From NCBI RefSeq assembly GCF_030160755.1, contig NZ_BSOY01000013.1, positions 1-47,598 on the forward strand: 47,598 bases of DNA. Direction: 5' to 3'. A program made the translations under genes and the position numbers. The stretch is from Brevundimonas denitrificans (lineage in GTDB: Bacteria; Pseudomonadota; Alphaproteobacteria; Caulobacterales; Caulobacteraceae). The notes under the pieces are model-generated. The model did no database searches. It saw only the letters and a program-made list of their open reading frames with translations, and had not been told where the DNA came from. Below are positions 1-8,996 of the stretch, one piece after another (the stretch's first letter is position 1; the number at the start of each line of letters is the position of its first letter).

Positions 1-1199
1 CGACCGCCGCCGGCCACGGCGACCTTCACGCCGTGCGTCGCGAGCAGGTTCTCGATGGCCGACCGCGCCGCCTCGACCCGGTCCGGAGCGGCCTCGACCG
101 TGACACCGTGCGGCGTGGCGACCGCGCGCCAGTCGTGTTCCGGGCCGAGGGCGGCGCTGACGGCGGTCTCCACCTCGCGCGGACAGATCACGGCGCCCGG
201 CCAGCGCCAAAGGTCCTCCAGCCGGCCCTCCACCGGATGAACGGCGGTCAGCGGCGAGCCGCAGGAGCAGGGCGCCGGCAGCGGCTGCAGCAGGTCGGGC
301 AGGCGGACCCGGATCATCGGCTGGGTGGTGCGGCGCAGGTCGGTGATGATCGGCAGGAAGCGGTTGGTCCCGGGCACGGGTTCGCGCTCGATGATCAGCA
401 CATCCTCGTTCAGGTGCAGGGTCCCGAGACGGCAGGCGGCGCCGAGGAAGCCCTCGGTGGCCTGATAGATGGGGTCGGGCCGGGCGCCGAGCGCCGCGCC
501 GATCCAGCCCCGCTCGGCCTCGCCCATCGGTTCGGCGCCGTAGAACAGGCGACGCAGCGGCCAGGGTCGGTCCGTGCGTCGGGCGAGGTCCGCCAGAACC
601 TGCGGCGGGGCGATCAGGACGTCGGGGGCGAAGGCCCGCAGCCGCTCGAGCCGTTCGGCGGCCGTACCGTCGAGGCCGACGAACAGGAAGCGGAACGGAC
701 CCGCCTCTCCGATATCGCCGTACAGCCGGTTGTCGGCGCGCAGACACAGGGCGATCCGTGTGGGGCGCAACAGGGCGTCGGCGGGAAGCAGGCGGGCGAG
801 GATATGGCCGATCCAGCCGCCGCGTTCCGCCGCACTGGTCACGAACAGGCCGCGTCGTCCCGAGGAGCCGGTAGAGAAGCCCGCCACGATCCCGGGCTGG
901 ACTTCACCGGATTCGCCGGACTCCGCCGCCAGGGCGGCGGCTTCGGTCTCGGGCCGGGTCAGGCCGAGGGTGTTCCAGGCGTCGAAGCGCTCGCGCAGGG
1001 CATCAGGAGACATGACCGGAAAGTCGGCCAGCGGCCGGCCAGCGAGGGCGCTGATCGCCGGGGTGCGGGCGATGACGGGGGCCATGGTGCGCCAGAGCTG
1101 CGCCTGTCGCCGCGCGACATCGGCGGGCGAGCGCAGGCTCCAAGCGCTCCAGCGGGCCGCGAGCCAGGCCCGCAGGACCGCGCGCCGGTCAGTCCGCAC
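1..1199 (-). CDS. Adenylate-forming enzyme, F390 synthetase-related / PaaK-like (partial, C-terminus cut by window edge)
   Basis: About 399 residues are visible when the minus strand is read from a GTG at 1199; the C-terminal end lies beyond base 1. The frame shows an AMP-binding P-loop (FSTGSSGRRGLF, about residues 109-120), an A5-like motif YQATEGFLG (about 245-253), the segment ITDLRRTTQPMIRVRLPD and a CSCGSP cysteine pair (about 311-316). These fit the phenylacetate-CoA-ligase-like group of adenylate-forming enzymes often named F390 synthetase-related or CoF synthetase. Such enzymes activate a carboxylate with ATP; the substrate here is unknown. The GTG start overlaps the end of the upstream hydrolase by 11 bases, so it is probably the fourth gene of the operon ketosynthase-reductase-hydrolase-ligase. 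An in-frame ATG lies about 39 codons inside and would cut conserved sequence, so GTG is preferred. Confidence 0.8.
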   Translation of the reverse strand, partial: MRTDRRAVLRAWLAARWSAWSLRSPADVARRQAQLWRTMAPVIARTPAISALAGRPLADFPVMSPDALRERFDAWNTLGLTRPETEAAALAAESGESGEVQPGIVAGFSTGSSGRRGLFVTSAAERGGWIGHILARLLPADALLRPTRIALCLRADNRLYGDIGEAGPFRFLFVGLDGTAAERLERLRAFAPDVLIAPPQVLADLARRTDRPWPLRRLFYGAEPMGEAERGWIGAALGARPDPIYQATEGFLGAACRLGTLHLNEDVLIIEREPVPGTNRFLPIITDLRRTTQPMIRVRLPDLLQPLPAPCSCGSPLTAVHPVEGRLEDLWRWPGAVICPREVETAVSAALGPEHDWRAVATPHGVTVEAAPDRVEAARSAIENLLATHGVKVAVAGGG

Positions 1200-2031
1200 G
1201 GCGCGTCTCGACCTCAACCTCGCCGCAGTGGGAGGGGGTGACGATCACCTCGGGATTGCGCGCCCACAGCCGGTGCAGGGCGTTGAGGGTTTCCCGATAG
1301 GGGCCGGTCTGGCCGAGCAGGGCGGTGGTCAGGCGCGGCGGCGGGACGTCGTCGCGCACGGCGCCGCTGGACCAGGCCGCATCGGCGATCAGGAAGCGGG
1401 TGCGGTCGTCGCTCTGCCGCACGAGAAGGCCCCAGTGGCCGGGGCAGTGTCCGGGCAGCTGGACCGCCAGCAGGGAGCCGTCGCCCAGCAGGTCCGCCCC
1501 GGCTTCAAACGGGGCCATGTCGGGGCCGAGCGCGACCTGCGCCCGGTCCTCGAAGAAGACCGCACGGGCGTCGATGTCGGCAGGAGCGAGCGCCGCCAGC
1601 ACCCCGCGGCGGACACGGGCGACGCGGCCCTTGCGCTGGACCTGAGCCAGCCCGGCGCGGGCGCAGAAGAGGCGGGCCTCCGGGAACCGTGTCAGTCCGG
1701 CGATGTGGTCGCCGTGGAAGTGGGAGACGACGACCGCGCGGATGTCGCCCGGCGTAAAGCCGAAGGCCGGAAGCTGGTCGGCGACGGCCTGTCCCGGCTC
1801 CAGCGTCACGGGCGTGGTCCAGCGGTAGAGACGTTCCGGAAACGGATCGGTGGCGGCGAAGAAGGCGGGGTCGTAGCCGGTGTCGAACAGCATCGGTCCC
1901 TCGTCCGGATGGACGATCAGGGCGGCCAGGGCGGGAAAGACCGCCGGCGCCAGACCGGCGTCGCGGCGGGTCATGACGGCGGGATGCGAACAGGATCCGG
2001 CGCGCAGGATATGGACGCGGCAGCGTTTCAT
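1189..2031 (-). CDS. MBL-fold metallo-hydrolase
   Basis: A 280-residue metallo-beta-lactamase-superfamily hydrolase. The metal-binding signature SHFHGDHIAG (about residues 103-112: His104, His106, Asp108, His109) is intact. Later metal ligands are suggested by the LPGHCPGHWG segment (about 190-199), an Asp in the FLIADAAW segment and the His of TPSHCGE near the C-terminus. The layout resembles N-acyl-homoserine lactonases and glyoxalase II-like thioesterases, so ester, lactone or thioester hydrolysis is likely, but the substrate cannot be read from the sequence. No signal peptide is seen, so it is probably cytoplasmic. Its ATG overlaps the stop of the upstream reductase gene as ATGA (2028-2031), indicating translational coupling. 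It could release or proof-read the product of the neighbouring ketosynthase and ligase (inference). Confidence 0.88.
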   Translation of the reverse strand: MKRCRVHILRAGSCSHPAVMTRRDAGLAPAVFPALAALIVHPDEGPMLFDTGYDPAFFAATDPFPERLYRWTTPVTLEPGQAVADQLPAFGFTPGDIRAVVVSHFHGDHIAGLTRFPEARLFCARAGLAQVQRKGRVARVRRGVLAALAPADIDARAVFFEDRAQVALGPDMAPFEAGADLLGDGSLLAVQLPGHCPGHWGLLVRQSDDRTRFLIADAAWSSGAVRDDVPPPRLTTALLGQTGPYRETLNALHRLWARNPEVIVTPSHCGEVEVETRRAD

Positions 2032-3017
2032 GACGCCGCCAGCCGGGGCGCGACCGCCAGCGCCGTAGCGACCGCGTCATGGGCCGGTTCATAGCCGAGC
2101 AGACGGCGGGCCTTGCCCAGATCGAACGTCTGCGACCAGGCCAGGGTGGACAGGGTGTAGGGCGTCAGCACCGGCTCAGGCTGTCCCGGCAGGACGCGGC
2201 ACAGGGCGTCGGCGCCGACCGACAGGACCTGTCCGAGGGCGAGGGGTATGGAGACGGTGCGGACCTCGATGTCGAGCGCCTGTCCCAGTCTGCTGATCAG
2301 ATCGCGTACGGGCAGGGCCTGCCCCCCGGTGATGTTGATCGCCTGCCCGCCCGCCGCCTCGCGGTGAACGTCGCCCAGCCGGATCGCGCGCGCCGCGTCA
2401 CGCACATCGGTCATCTCCACCAGCGCCCGCCCGTCGCGGAACACCGGGAACCGACCGCGCTTCACCAGCCGCAGGATGCGCGGCAGCAGGACGGCGTCGT
2501 CGGGGCCGATGATGGCGCGCGGGCGGATGGCGACGGTGCGGAAGCCGGGCGCGTCAGCGGCGAGCACGAGACGCTCGGCCTCGCCCTTGGTGCGGGAATA
2601 GGCGTTCAGGGGACGCTCCGGCCAGGGCGTGTCTTCCGTCAATCCGGTCTGGTCGGCCCAGCGGGCGTAGACCGAGGGGGAGGAGACGAAGACGAACGAC
2701 CCCACGCCCGACCGACGCGCGGCGGCGAGCAGGTCGCGGGTCAGATCGACATTGGCGCGCTGGAAGTGGGCGTCGGGACCCCAGGGGCTGGACAGGGCTG
2801 CGGCGTGGAAGACGACGTCGATGTCCCCGCACAGGGTGTCGGGACCCAGGTCGAACAGGTCGCCCGCCACGGTCTCGGCCCCCATCGCGCCCAGCCGGGC
2901 GATGGCCGCCGGGCTGCGCCCGGCGGCGCGGACCGTGTAGCCCTCATCCAGCAAGGCCTGCGTCAGGGTCAGGCCGAGGCCCCCGGTCGCGCCGGTGACC
3001 AGCGCGCGGCGGCTCAC
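2028..3017 (-). CDS. NAD(P)-dependent epimerase/dehydratase (extended SDR), OleD-like
   Basis: A 329-residue extended short-chain dehydrogenase/reductase. It has the nucleotide-binding motif TGATGGLG at residues 8-15, the VFHAAA segment (about 69-74), a catalytic Ser region (FVFVSSPSVYA) and the active-site YSRTK (Tyr140, Lys144). The pattern of conserved stretches recalls 3-beta-hydroxysteroid dehydrogenase-like reductases such as OleD, which reduces 2-alkyl-3-ketoacids in bacterial olefin synthesis. That similarity is from memory of the family, not from a search. The GTG start at 3017 is chosen because it overlaps the stop of the ketosynthase gene as GTGA and puts the Rossmann motif at the normal distance. 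The open frame extends further upstream, but that part lies over the ketosynthase gene and is not coding. It is likely to reduce the beta-keto product of the preceding enzyme (inference). Confidence 0.88.
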   Translation of the reverse strand: MSRRALVTGATGGLGLTLTQALLDEGYTVRAAGRSPAAIARLGAMGAETVAGDLFDLGPDTLCGDIDVVFHAAALSSPWGPDAHFQRANVDLTRDLLAAARRSGVGSFVFVSSPSVYARWADQTGLTEDTPWPERPLNAYSRTKGEAERLVLAADAPGFRTVAIRPRAIIGPDDAVLLPRILRLVKRGRFPVFRDGRALVEMTDVRDAARAIRLGDVHREAAGGQAINITGGQALPVRDLISRLGQALDIEVRTVSIPLALGQVLSVGADALCRVLPGQPEPVLTPYTLSTLAWSQTFDLGKARRLLGYEPAHDAVATALAVAPRLAAS

Positions 3018-4009
3018 GTCCGCAGCACCATGGCGGCCAGGCTGATCCCCGCCGCCGTGCCCAGAAGCAGGACGGTCTTGCCGGGACCCAGCCGTCCTGT
3101 CGCCTGCGCCTCGACCAGCACCGTGGGCAGGGAGGCCGCGATCTGATTGCCGCGCGTGGCGAAGATGTCGATCACCCGGTCCGGGTCGCCCCCCATGAGC
3201 CGGCGGGCGTGTTCGATCGCGGGCCGGCTGGCCTGGTGGCCGACGATGACATCGACGCTCTCGCGGGTCAGGCCCGCCTCGCCCAGAACCCGAGCGATCA
3301 GGGCGGGCAGGGTTCTCGAAGCGGCCTTGAAGATGCCGAACGGATCCATCCGGAAGCGGGCGCCGTCGGAAAAGGCCTCCAGTCCGTCGTCCAGGCGAAC
3401 GCGGGTTCCGCCGGAGCGCACCGAGGCGAGGTCCTTGCCCGAACCATAGGTTTCGAAGCGGCGGGCCAGCAGGCCCGGGCCGTGGGGATCGTCGCCGGCC
3501 TCGACGCACACGGCCGCCGCGCCGTCGCCGAAGATGGCGGCGGAGGCTGGGGTTTCCCAGTCCAGTCCGCATGACGGTATGTCGCTGGAGACGATCAGGG
3601 CGCGGCGGAACCGGCCTGTGGCGAAGCCCATGGCGGCGACGTCGAGCGCGGTCACGAACGACAGGCACGTCTGGTTGACGTCAAAGGCCCAGACGCCGGA
3701 CTGGCCGAGACCCAGCGCCTCCTGAATCAGCACCGAGGCGCCGGGGATGGGCTGTTCCATCACCCCGCAGGCGCCGATCAGGACGTCGATGTCGCCCGCC
3801 TCCCAGCGTGCCATCGCCAGGGCGCGCCTTGCGGCCTCGGCCCCCATCATCGAGGTGGTTTCGTCCGGGGCCGCGACGCCGCGGGACGCAATGCCGAACT
3901 GGGTCTCGGTCCAGCCCGAGGGCTGGCCGAAGACGGCGTCCAGCGCCTGCGACGACCGGTGTTCACGCGGGGAATACGCCCCAAGGCCAGCCAGGATCAT
4001 GGGCGTCAT
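3014..4009 (-). CDS. 3-oxoacyl-ACP synthase III (KAS III / thiolase-fold) family protein
   Basis: A 331-residue thiolase-fold condensing enzyme with the Cys-His-Asn triad of the FabH/OleA group: Cys115 in FDVNQTCLSF, His258 in VIVGHQASRP and Asn288 in RGNQIAASLP. The GDGAAAV segment (about 161-167) is also typical. It would condense an acyl thioester with malonyl-ACP or with a second acyl chain. FabH itself usually sits with plsX in fatty-acid loci, whereas this copy leads a cluster with an SDR reductase, an MBL hydrolase and an adenylating ligase, so a dedicated secondary pathway is more likely (inference). The ATG at 4009 is used; another ATG three codons in is possible. The Nudix gene ends 48 bases upstream on the same strand. 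Confidence 0.88.
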   Translation of the reverse strand: MTPMILAGLGAYSPREHRSSQALDAVFGQPSGWTETQFGIASRGVAAPDETTSMMGAEAARRALAMARWEAGDIDVLIGACGVMEQPIPGASVLIQEALGLGQSGVWAFDVNQTCLSFVTALDVAAMGFATGRFRRALIVSSDIPSCGLDWETPASAAIFGDGAAAVCVEAGDDPHGPGLLARRFETYGSGKDLASVRSGGTRVRLDDGLEAFSDGARFRMDPFGIFKAASRTLPALIARVLGEAGLTRESVDVIVGHQASRPAIEHARRLMGGDPDRVIDIFATRGNQIAASLPTVLVEAQATGRLGPGKTVLLLGTAAGISLAAMVLRT

Positions 4010-4057
4010 GGCGTCAGGTTAGCCTTGCCGTCGGGCGTCGTCCATGCGCCCGCGGGC

Positions 4058-4765
4058 TCAGTCCTGGTGCTCGATCACATGCCGTCCGCGCACCATGCGG
4101 ACATAGGGCAGGGGCCGGTTCGGATGCGCGAGGCGCTCGCCCACCTCCCCCAGCACGAAGCGGGTGATGGCAGGCAGGTCCAGCGATCTCGTGTCGGCCA
4201 GCGGCAGCCAGGCGATCTCGTCGAGTTCGCCTGAGCCGGCGGTCGGCTCCGGGTGCAGCAGGGCGCGGGCGTCGGCCATGAAGAAGCGGGCGTCGAACCG
4301 GCGGGTCCGTCCCGGCGGCGTGATGGCGCGGGCGACATAGGACAGGGCGGCCAGATCGGGCAGGGCCCCGACAGCCCGGAATTCGCGCCACGAACCGGCG
4401 ACCGAGGCCGCGGGCGCGGGCGCGGCGAGCAGCAGCCCGGTCTCCTCGAAGGTCTCGCGCACGGCGGCGAGGGCAAGGGCGCGGGCGCGGCGGGCGGGAA
4501 CCTCGCGCATCAGGCGGGCTGTGTCCGGCGCGGGCAGATCGTTGGCGGCGGCGGCGCTGAAGTCCGAGCGATCGATCCGTCCTCCGGGGAAGACCCATTT
4601 GGCGGCCATGAAGACGTGGCCGGGGGCACGACGACCCATCAGCACCTGGGCCTCGCCGCCGCGGACGCGGGTCAGGATCAGGGTGGCCGCGTCCTTCGGG
4701 GTCTGACGGCCGCCGACGCGGGGCGCGTCGGTCAGGTTGCGGGCGGAGTCGAAAGGCGTGATCAT
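4058..4765 (-). CDS. Nudix hydrolase with enlarged Nudix box (NUDT19-like)
   Basis: A 235-residue Nudix-fold protein. The second half of the Nudix box is clear (AAVRETFEETGLLL, about residues 100-113), while the opening KWVFPGGRIDR lies about 40 residues earlier. The box therefore carries an insertion, as described for mammalian NUDT19/RP2p-type coenzyme A diphosphatases. The expected reaction is Mg-dependent cleavage of a nucleoside diphosphate linked to another moiety; CoA derivatives are possible but not shown. No signal peptide is visible. It lies between the DUF4424 gene and the ketosynthase on the same strand. A Nudix gene downstream of rnr is, as far as I recall, common in alphaproteobacteria, so it may belong with rnr rather than with the acyl cluster. 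Confidence 0.87.
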   Translation of the reverse strand: MITPFDSARNLTDAPRVGGRQTPKDAATLILTRVRGGEAQVLMGRRAPGHVFMAAKWVFPGGRIDRSDFSAAAANDLPAPDTARLMREVPARRARALALAAVRETFEETGLLLAAPAPAASVAGSWREFRAVGALPDLAALSYVARAITPPGRTRRFDARFFMADARALLHPEPTAGSGELDEIAWLPLADTRSLDLPAITRFVLGEVGERLAHPNRPLPYVRMVRGRHVIEHQD

Positions 4766-4814
4766 GGCCCGGCCATAGCATGCTCGCCGGCTCGCGGACG
4801 ACCCGGCCGGGAGA

Positions 4815-5807
4815 TCAGTCGTCGAAGCGAATTCCGGTCAAGATCAACACGGACAGGTCCTGTGTCGGGGTGTAGTTGCGCCGCCTGATCTCGAACCGGG
4901 TCGGGCCGATCTTGCGCACGCCCTCGCCGCAGAAGCTGACCAGGTTGCGCGAGGAGCCCTTGTCCACGACCAGGCGGAATTCCCCGATCGGCTCGGCCCA
5001 GTTGGCGCCGGTGGTAAGGATGTAGTCGACCCAGGTCTCGGTAAGATACAGGCCGCGCGCGCGCATCCTGCGCGCGCCGGCCCGGAAGGCGTCGTCCGTG
5101 CAATACCGGGTCGCTGCCTGACTGGCGTATTCGCCGGCCTCCATGGCCGGGTCGCCGAACACGCTCCCGGCCGAACCGCCAACGGCCGGCGTGTACTGGT
5201 GACGCACATCGAGTTCGCGCCCGGCGGGGAAGACCTGGGTCCAGTAGTGGGTGGTCTTCAGCGTCCAGAGGGGGACAAGGTCAAGCTGGCGGACGCCGGC
5301 GTCGGTCCAGGACCGGTCCTCGATCAGCCCCATCTCGATCAGCATTTCGATCTGGGGTCGGGGCAGGGCGGCCAGCGCCTGCATCGTCGCCTCGCCCCGG
5401 GGCGTGAACGGGACGGCGAGGCCGCGAAGCAGTCCGGAGTGGTCGACCCCGTTGAAAATCGCCTTCTGCTCGACATTGGTCGCCACGCGGCGGCCGTTCA
5501 CCGTCGTGGTGAAGGGCATCTGCAGGGGATCCTCAAGCGGCACCGCCTCGTCGCCACCCTGCAGGTCGGGCATGGGGAAGGCGACGATCGTCGAGATGTC
5601 GCGCTGTGTGCGATTGTAGAAGCGGTAGCGGACGCGGATCTCGGCGGCCGAGACATAGAGATCCTCGGACCGCATCTCGATGCCGTCGGTGCGTTGCAGA
5701 ACGAGGCCGCCGGCGCCCATGGAGGCGACGCTGTCATTGGCCGCCGCCGGCGCGGCGAGCAGGATGGCGGCCAGCACGGCGGCGACGCCCCGGTTCAATC
5801 TGATCAT
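4815..5807 (-). CDS. DUF4424 family exported protein
   Basis: A 330-residue protein with a clear signal peptide (MIRLNRGVAAVLAAILLAAP, cleavage near AAA-ND at residues 22-24). The mature part begins NDSVASMGAGGLVL and continues with SEDLYVSAAEIRVRYRFYN and VAFPMPDL, which is the pattern of the DUF4424 family found widely in alphaproteobacteria. A Trp/Tyr-rich beta-sandwich-like sequence and a few cysteines suggest a periplasmic protein. The function of the family is unknown. It lies 61 bases downstream of rnr and 50 bases upstream of the Nudix gene, all on the same strand, so it may be co-transcribed with them. Confidence 0.82.
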   Translation of the reverse strand: MIRLNRGVAAVLAAILLAAPAAANDSVASMGAGGLVLQRTDGIEMRSEDLYVSAAEIRVRYRFYNRTQRDISTIVAFPMPDLQGGDEAVPLEDPLQMPFTTTVNGRRVATNVEQKAIFNGVDHSGLLRGLAVPFTPRGEATMQALAALPRPQIEMLIEMGLIEDRSWTDAGVRQLDLVPLWTLKTTHYWTQVFPAGRELDVRHQYTPAVGGSAGSVFGDPAMEAGEYASQAATRYCTDDAFRAGARRMRARGLYLTETWVDYILTTGANWAEPIGEFRLVVDKGSSRNLVSFCGEGVRKIGPTRFEIRRRNYTPTQDLSVLILTGIRFDD

Positions 5808-5868
5808 CTCGTCCTCCCGCGACGAGACTAGCCGATCGGATGCGGCGAAGTCGTGACGATTTCCGCCG

Positions 5869-8168
5869 TCAGCGCCGCTTGCCCTTGCGGACGCCCTTCA
5901 GCCCGCCGGACGGCTTGGGGCCGCCGGGCCGGCCCGCGCCGCGCTTGGGGAAGCCGCCGCCGCCGGGGCCGCGGGCGCGCTGGCCCAGCCGGGGCGCGGG
6001 GGCGTTGGGATCGCGCGGGGCCGGGTCGGACAACATCTCAAAGACCAGACCGCCGGTGATCGGCGTGGCCTCCTTCAGCCGGACCTCGACCGTCCGGCCG
6101 AGGGTCCAGCGGGCGCCGCTGCGTTCGCCGACGAGGGCGTGGGACTTGTCGTCGTGGGTGAAATATTCGGTCCCGAGGGTGGAGACGGGGACCAGGCCGT
6201 CAGCGCCGGTCTCATCCAGGCGCACGAACAGGCCGAAGCGGGTCACGCCGGTGATGCGGCCGGGGAAGGTCGCCCCGACCCGCTCCTGCAGGAAGGCGGC
6301 CATGTAGCGGTCCATGGCGGCGCGTTCGGCCGCCATGGAGCGACGCTCGGTCATGGTCACCTGTTCGGCGATGGCGGGCAGTTCACTGATCTCGCGCTCG
6401 CTCAGCCCGTCCTTGCCCAGGCCCAGCGCCCGGATCAGGCCGCGGTGGACGATCAGGTCGGAATAGCGCCGGATCGGCGAGGTGAAGTGGGCGTAGCGGT
6501 CGAGGTTGAGGCCGAAATGGCCGACGTTCTCGGCCGAATAGATGGCCTGCATCTGGCTGCGCAGGACGACCTCGTTGACGACCTCGGCGTGGTCGCCGCC
6601 GCGAGTCTCGTCCAGCAGTTTGTTGAATCGTTTGGTGGTCGCCGGCTCGCCCTTGGTCCAGGGCTTGCCGATGGTCTGGAGGAAGTCGCCGAGGTTGAAC
6701 AGCTTCTCCTGACTCGGCGCGTCGTGGACGCGGTACAGCAGGGGCGTCTTCTTCTGCTCCAGGGTCTCGGCGGCGCAGACATTGGCCTGGATCATCATCT
6801 CCTCGATCAGCCGGTGGGCCTCGAGGCTGACGCGGGGCTCGATCGAGATGATCTGGCCCTGGTCGTTCATGCGGATGCGGCGTTCGGGGCTTTCGATGGC
6901 CAGGGGGCTGCGCTTCAGCCGGCCCTTGAGCATGGTCCGGTAGGCGGCCCAAAGAGGTTCGAGGATGGCGGCCATGATCGGGCCGGTCGCATCGTCGGTC
7001 TGGCCGTCGATCGCCGCCTGGGCCTGCTCGTAGCTGAGCTTGGCCTGGGACCGCATCAGGCCGCGCATGAATTTGTGGCCCGTCTTCCGGCCGTCCTTGT
7101 CGAAGACCATGCGCACGGCCATGCAGGCGCGGTTCTCGCCTTCCTTGAGGCTGCACAGGCCGTTGGACAGCCGCTCGGGCAGCATCGGCTCGACGCGGTC
7201 GGGGAAGTAGGTGGAGTTGCCCTTGTCGCGGGCCTCACGGTCGAGGTTCGTATTGGGGCGGACGTAGGCAGCGACGTCGGCGATGGCGACCCAGACGATC
7301 CAGCCGTCGGCGTTCTTCGGGTCCTCGTCGCGCATCGCATAGACGGCGTCGTCGTGGTCGCGGGCGTCGGCGGGATCGATGGTGATCAGCGGCAGGTCGC
7401 GAAGGTCCTCGCGGCCCTTCAGCGAAGGCAGCTCCTGGTCCTCGGCCTCCTTCTCGACGGCCTCGGAGAAGCCCATCGGCACATTGTGGGCGGCGATGGC
7501 GATCAGGGAGGCGGCGCGGGCGTCGCCCTCGTGGCCGATCTTTTCCAGAATCTTGCCGCGCTTGGGGCCGTAGCGCTGGTCGCCCTTTTCGATGGCCGCG
7601 AGAACGAGGTCGCCGTCGCGCAGGCCCTCGGCCTGGGCGTGGGGGACCAGGAGCACGTCCTTGGAGCGCCGATCGACGGGCTCGACCCGGACCTCCTTGT
7701 GGGACTTGCGGATGACGCCCAGCACCTTGTTGGCGCCGGCGTCGAGGGTCTTGATCAGCCGGGCTTCCCAGCCGTCCTCGGTCCGCGTGAACTTGACGAG
7801 GACGCGGTCGCCCATGCCGGGGGCGGGGCCGGGCTTGTCGTTGTCGGGGACCAGCAGGGCGCGGGGGGCGTCGGTCGAGGCCTCGACCAGACGGACGTAG
7901 AGTTCGCCGTCCATGTCGCGCTCGACCACGTCGGCGACGCCGACGGCGGGCAGGGCGCCGACCTCGGAGAAGCCCTTGCGGCCGCGTTTGCCCAGCTTGC
8001 CGGCCTCTTCAAGGGCGCGGATCATTTCGCGCAGGGCGCGGCGTTCGCCGCCCTTGAGGCCGAAGTGGCGGGCGATGTCGGTTTTCTCGGCCGATCCGGC
8101 TTCGCGGAGGAAGGCGATCAGCGTGTTTTCGTCGGGGAGTCCGGCGACGGGCCGGCGGGGTGATTTGC

Positions 8169-8172
<4 letters not shown>
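5869..8172 (-). CDS. rnr: Ribonuclease R
   Basis: A 767-residue 3'-to-5' exoribonuclease of the RNB/RNase II superfamily. In order it shows an N-terminal winged-helix-like segment (about 10-70), cold-shock/OB domains (about 75-230), the RNB catalytic domain with ITIDPADARDHDDA (263-276; Asp267, Asp272, Asp274 and Asp275 hold the metals), the HFTSPIRRYSDLIVHR motif, an S1 domain (about 630-710) and a Gly/Arg/Lys-rich tail typical of RNase R. It degrades structured RNA, including defective rRNA and mRNA with secondary structure, in the cytoplasm. The ATG at 8172 overlaps the stop of the VapC-like toxin gene (ATGA, 8169-8172), an unusual coupling. The length is normal for the family. Confidence 0.97.
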
Positions 8173-8959
<787 letters not shown>

Positions 8960-8996
8960 CTAGCTTCCAGCGCGAACGTACCCCCGGAGTTTCTGC

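Noticed and set aside
33-1241. Long plus-strand open frame across the left edge
   Set aside because: It lies opposite the ligase gene, has no recognisable motif and is rich in Arg/Gly/Ala/Gln; the minus-strand frame shows clear AMP-binding motifs.
6139-8163. 674-codon plus-strand open frame opposite rnr
   Set aside because: It is an antisense frame of a highly conserved gene in GC-rich DNA, with a low-complexity Gly/Asp/Val/Leu composition and no motif.
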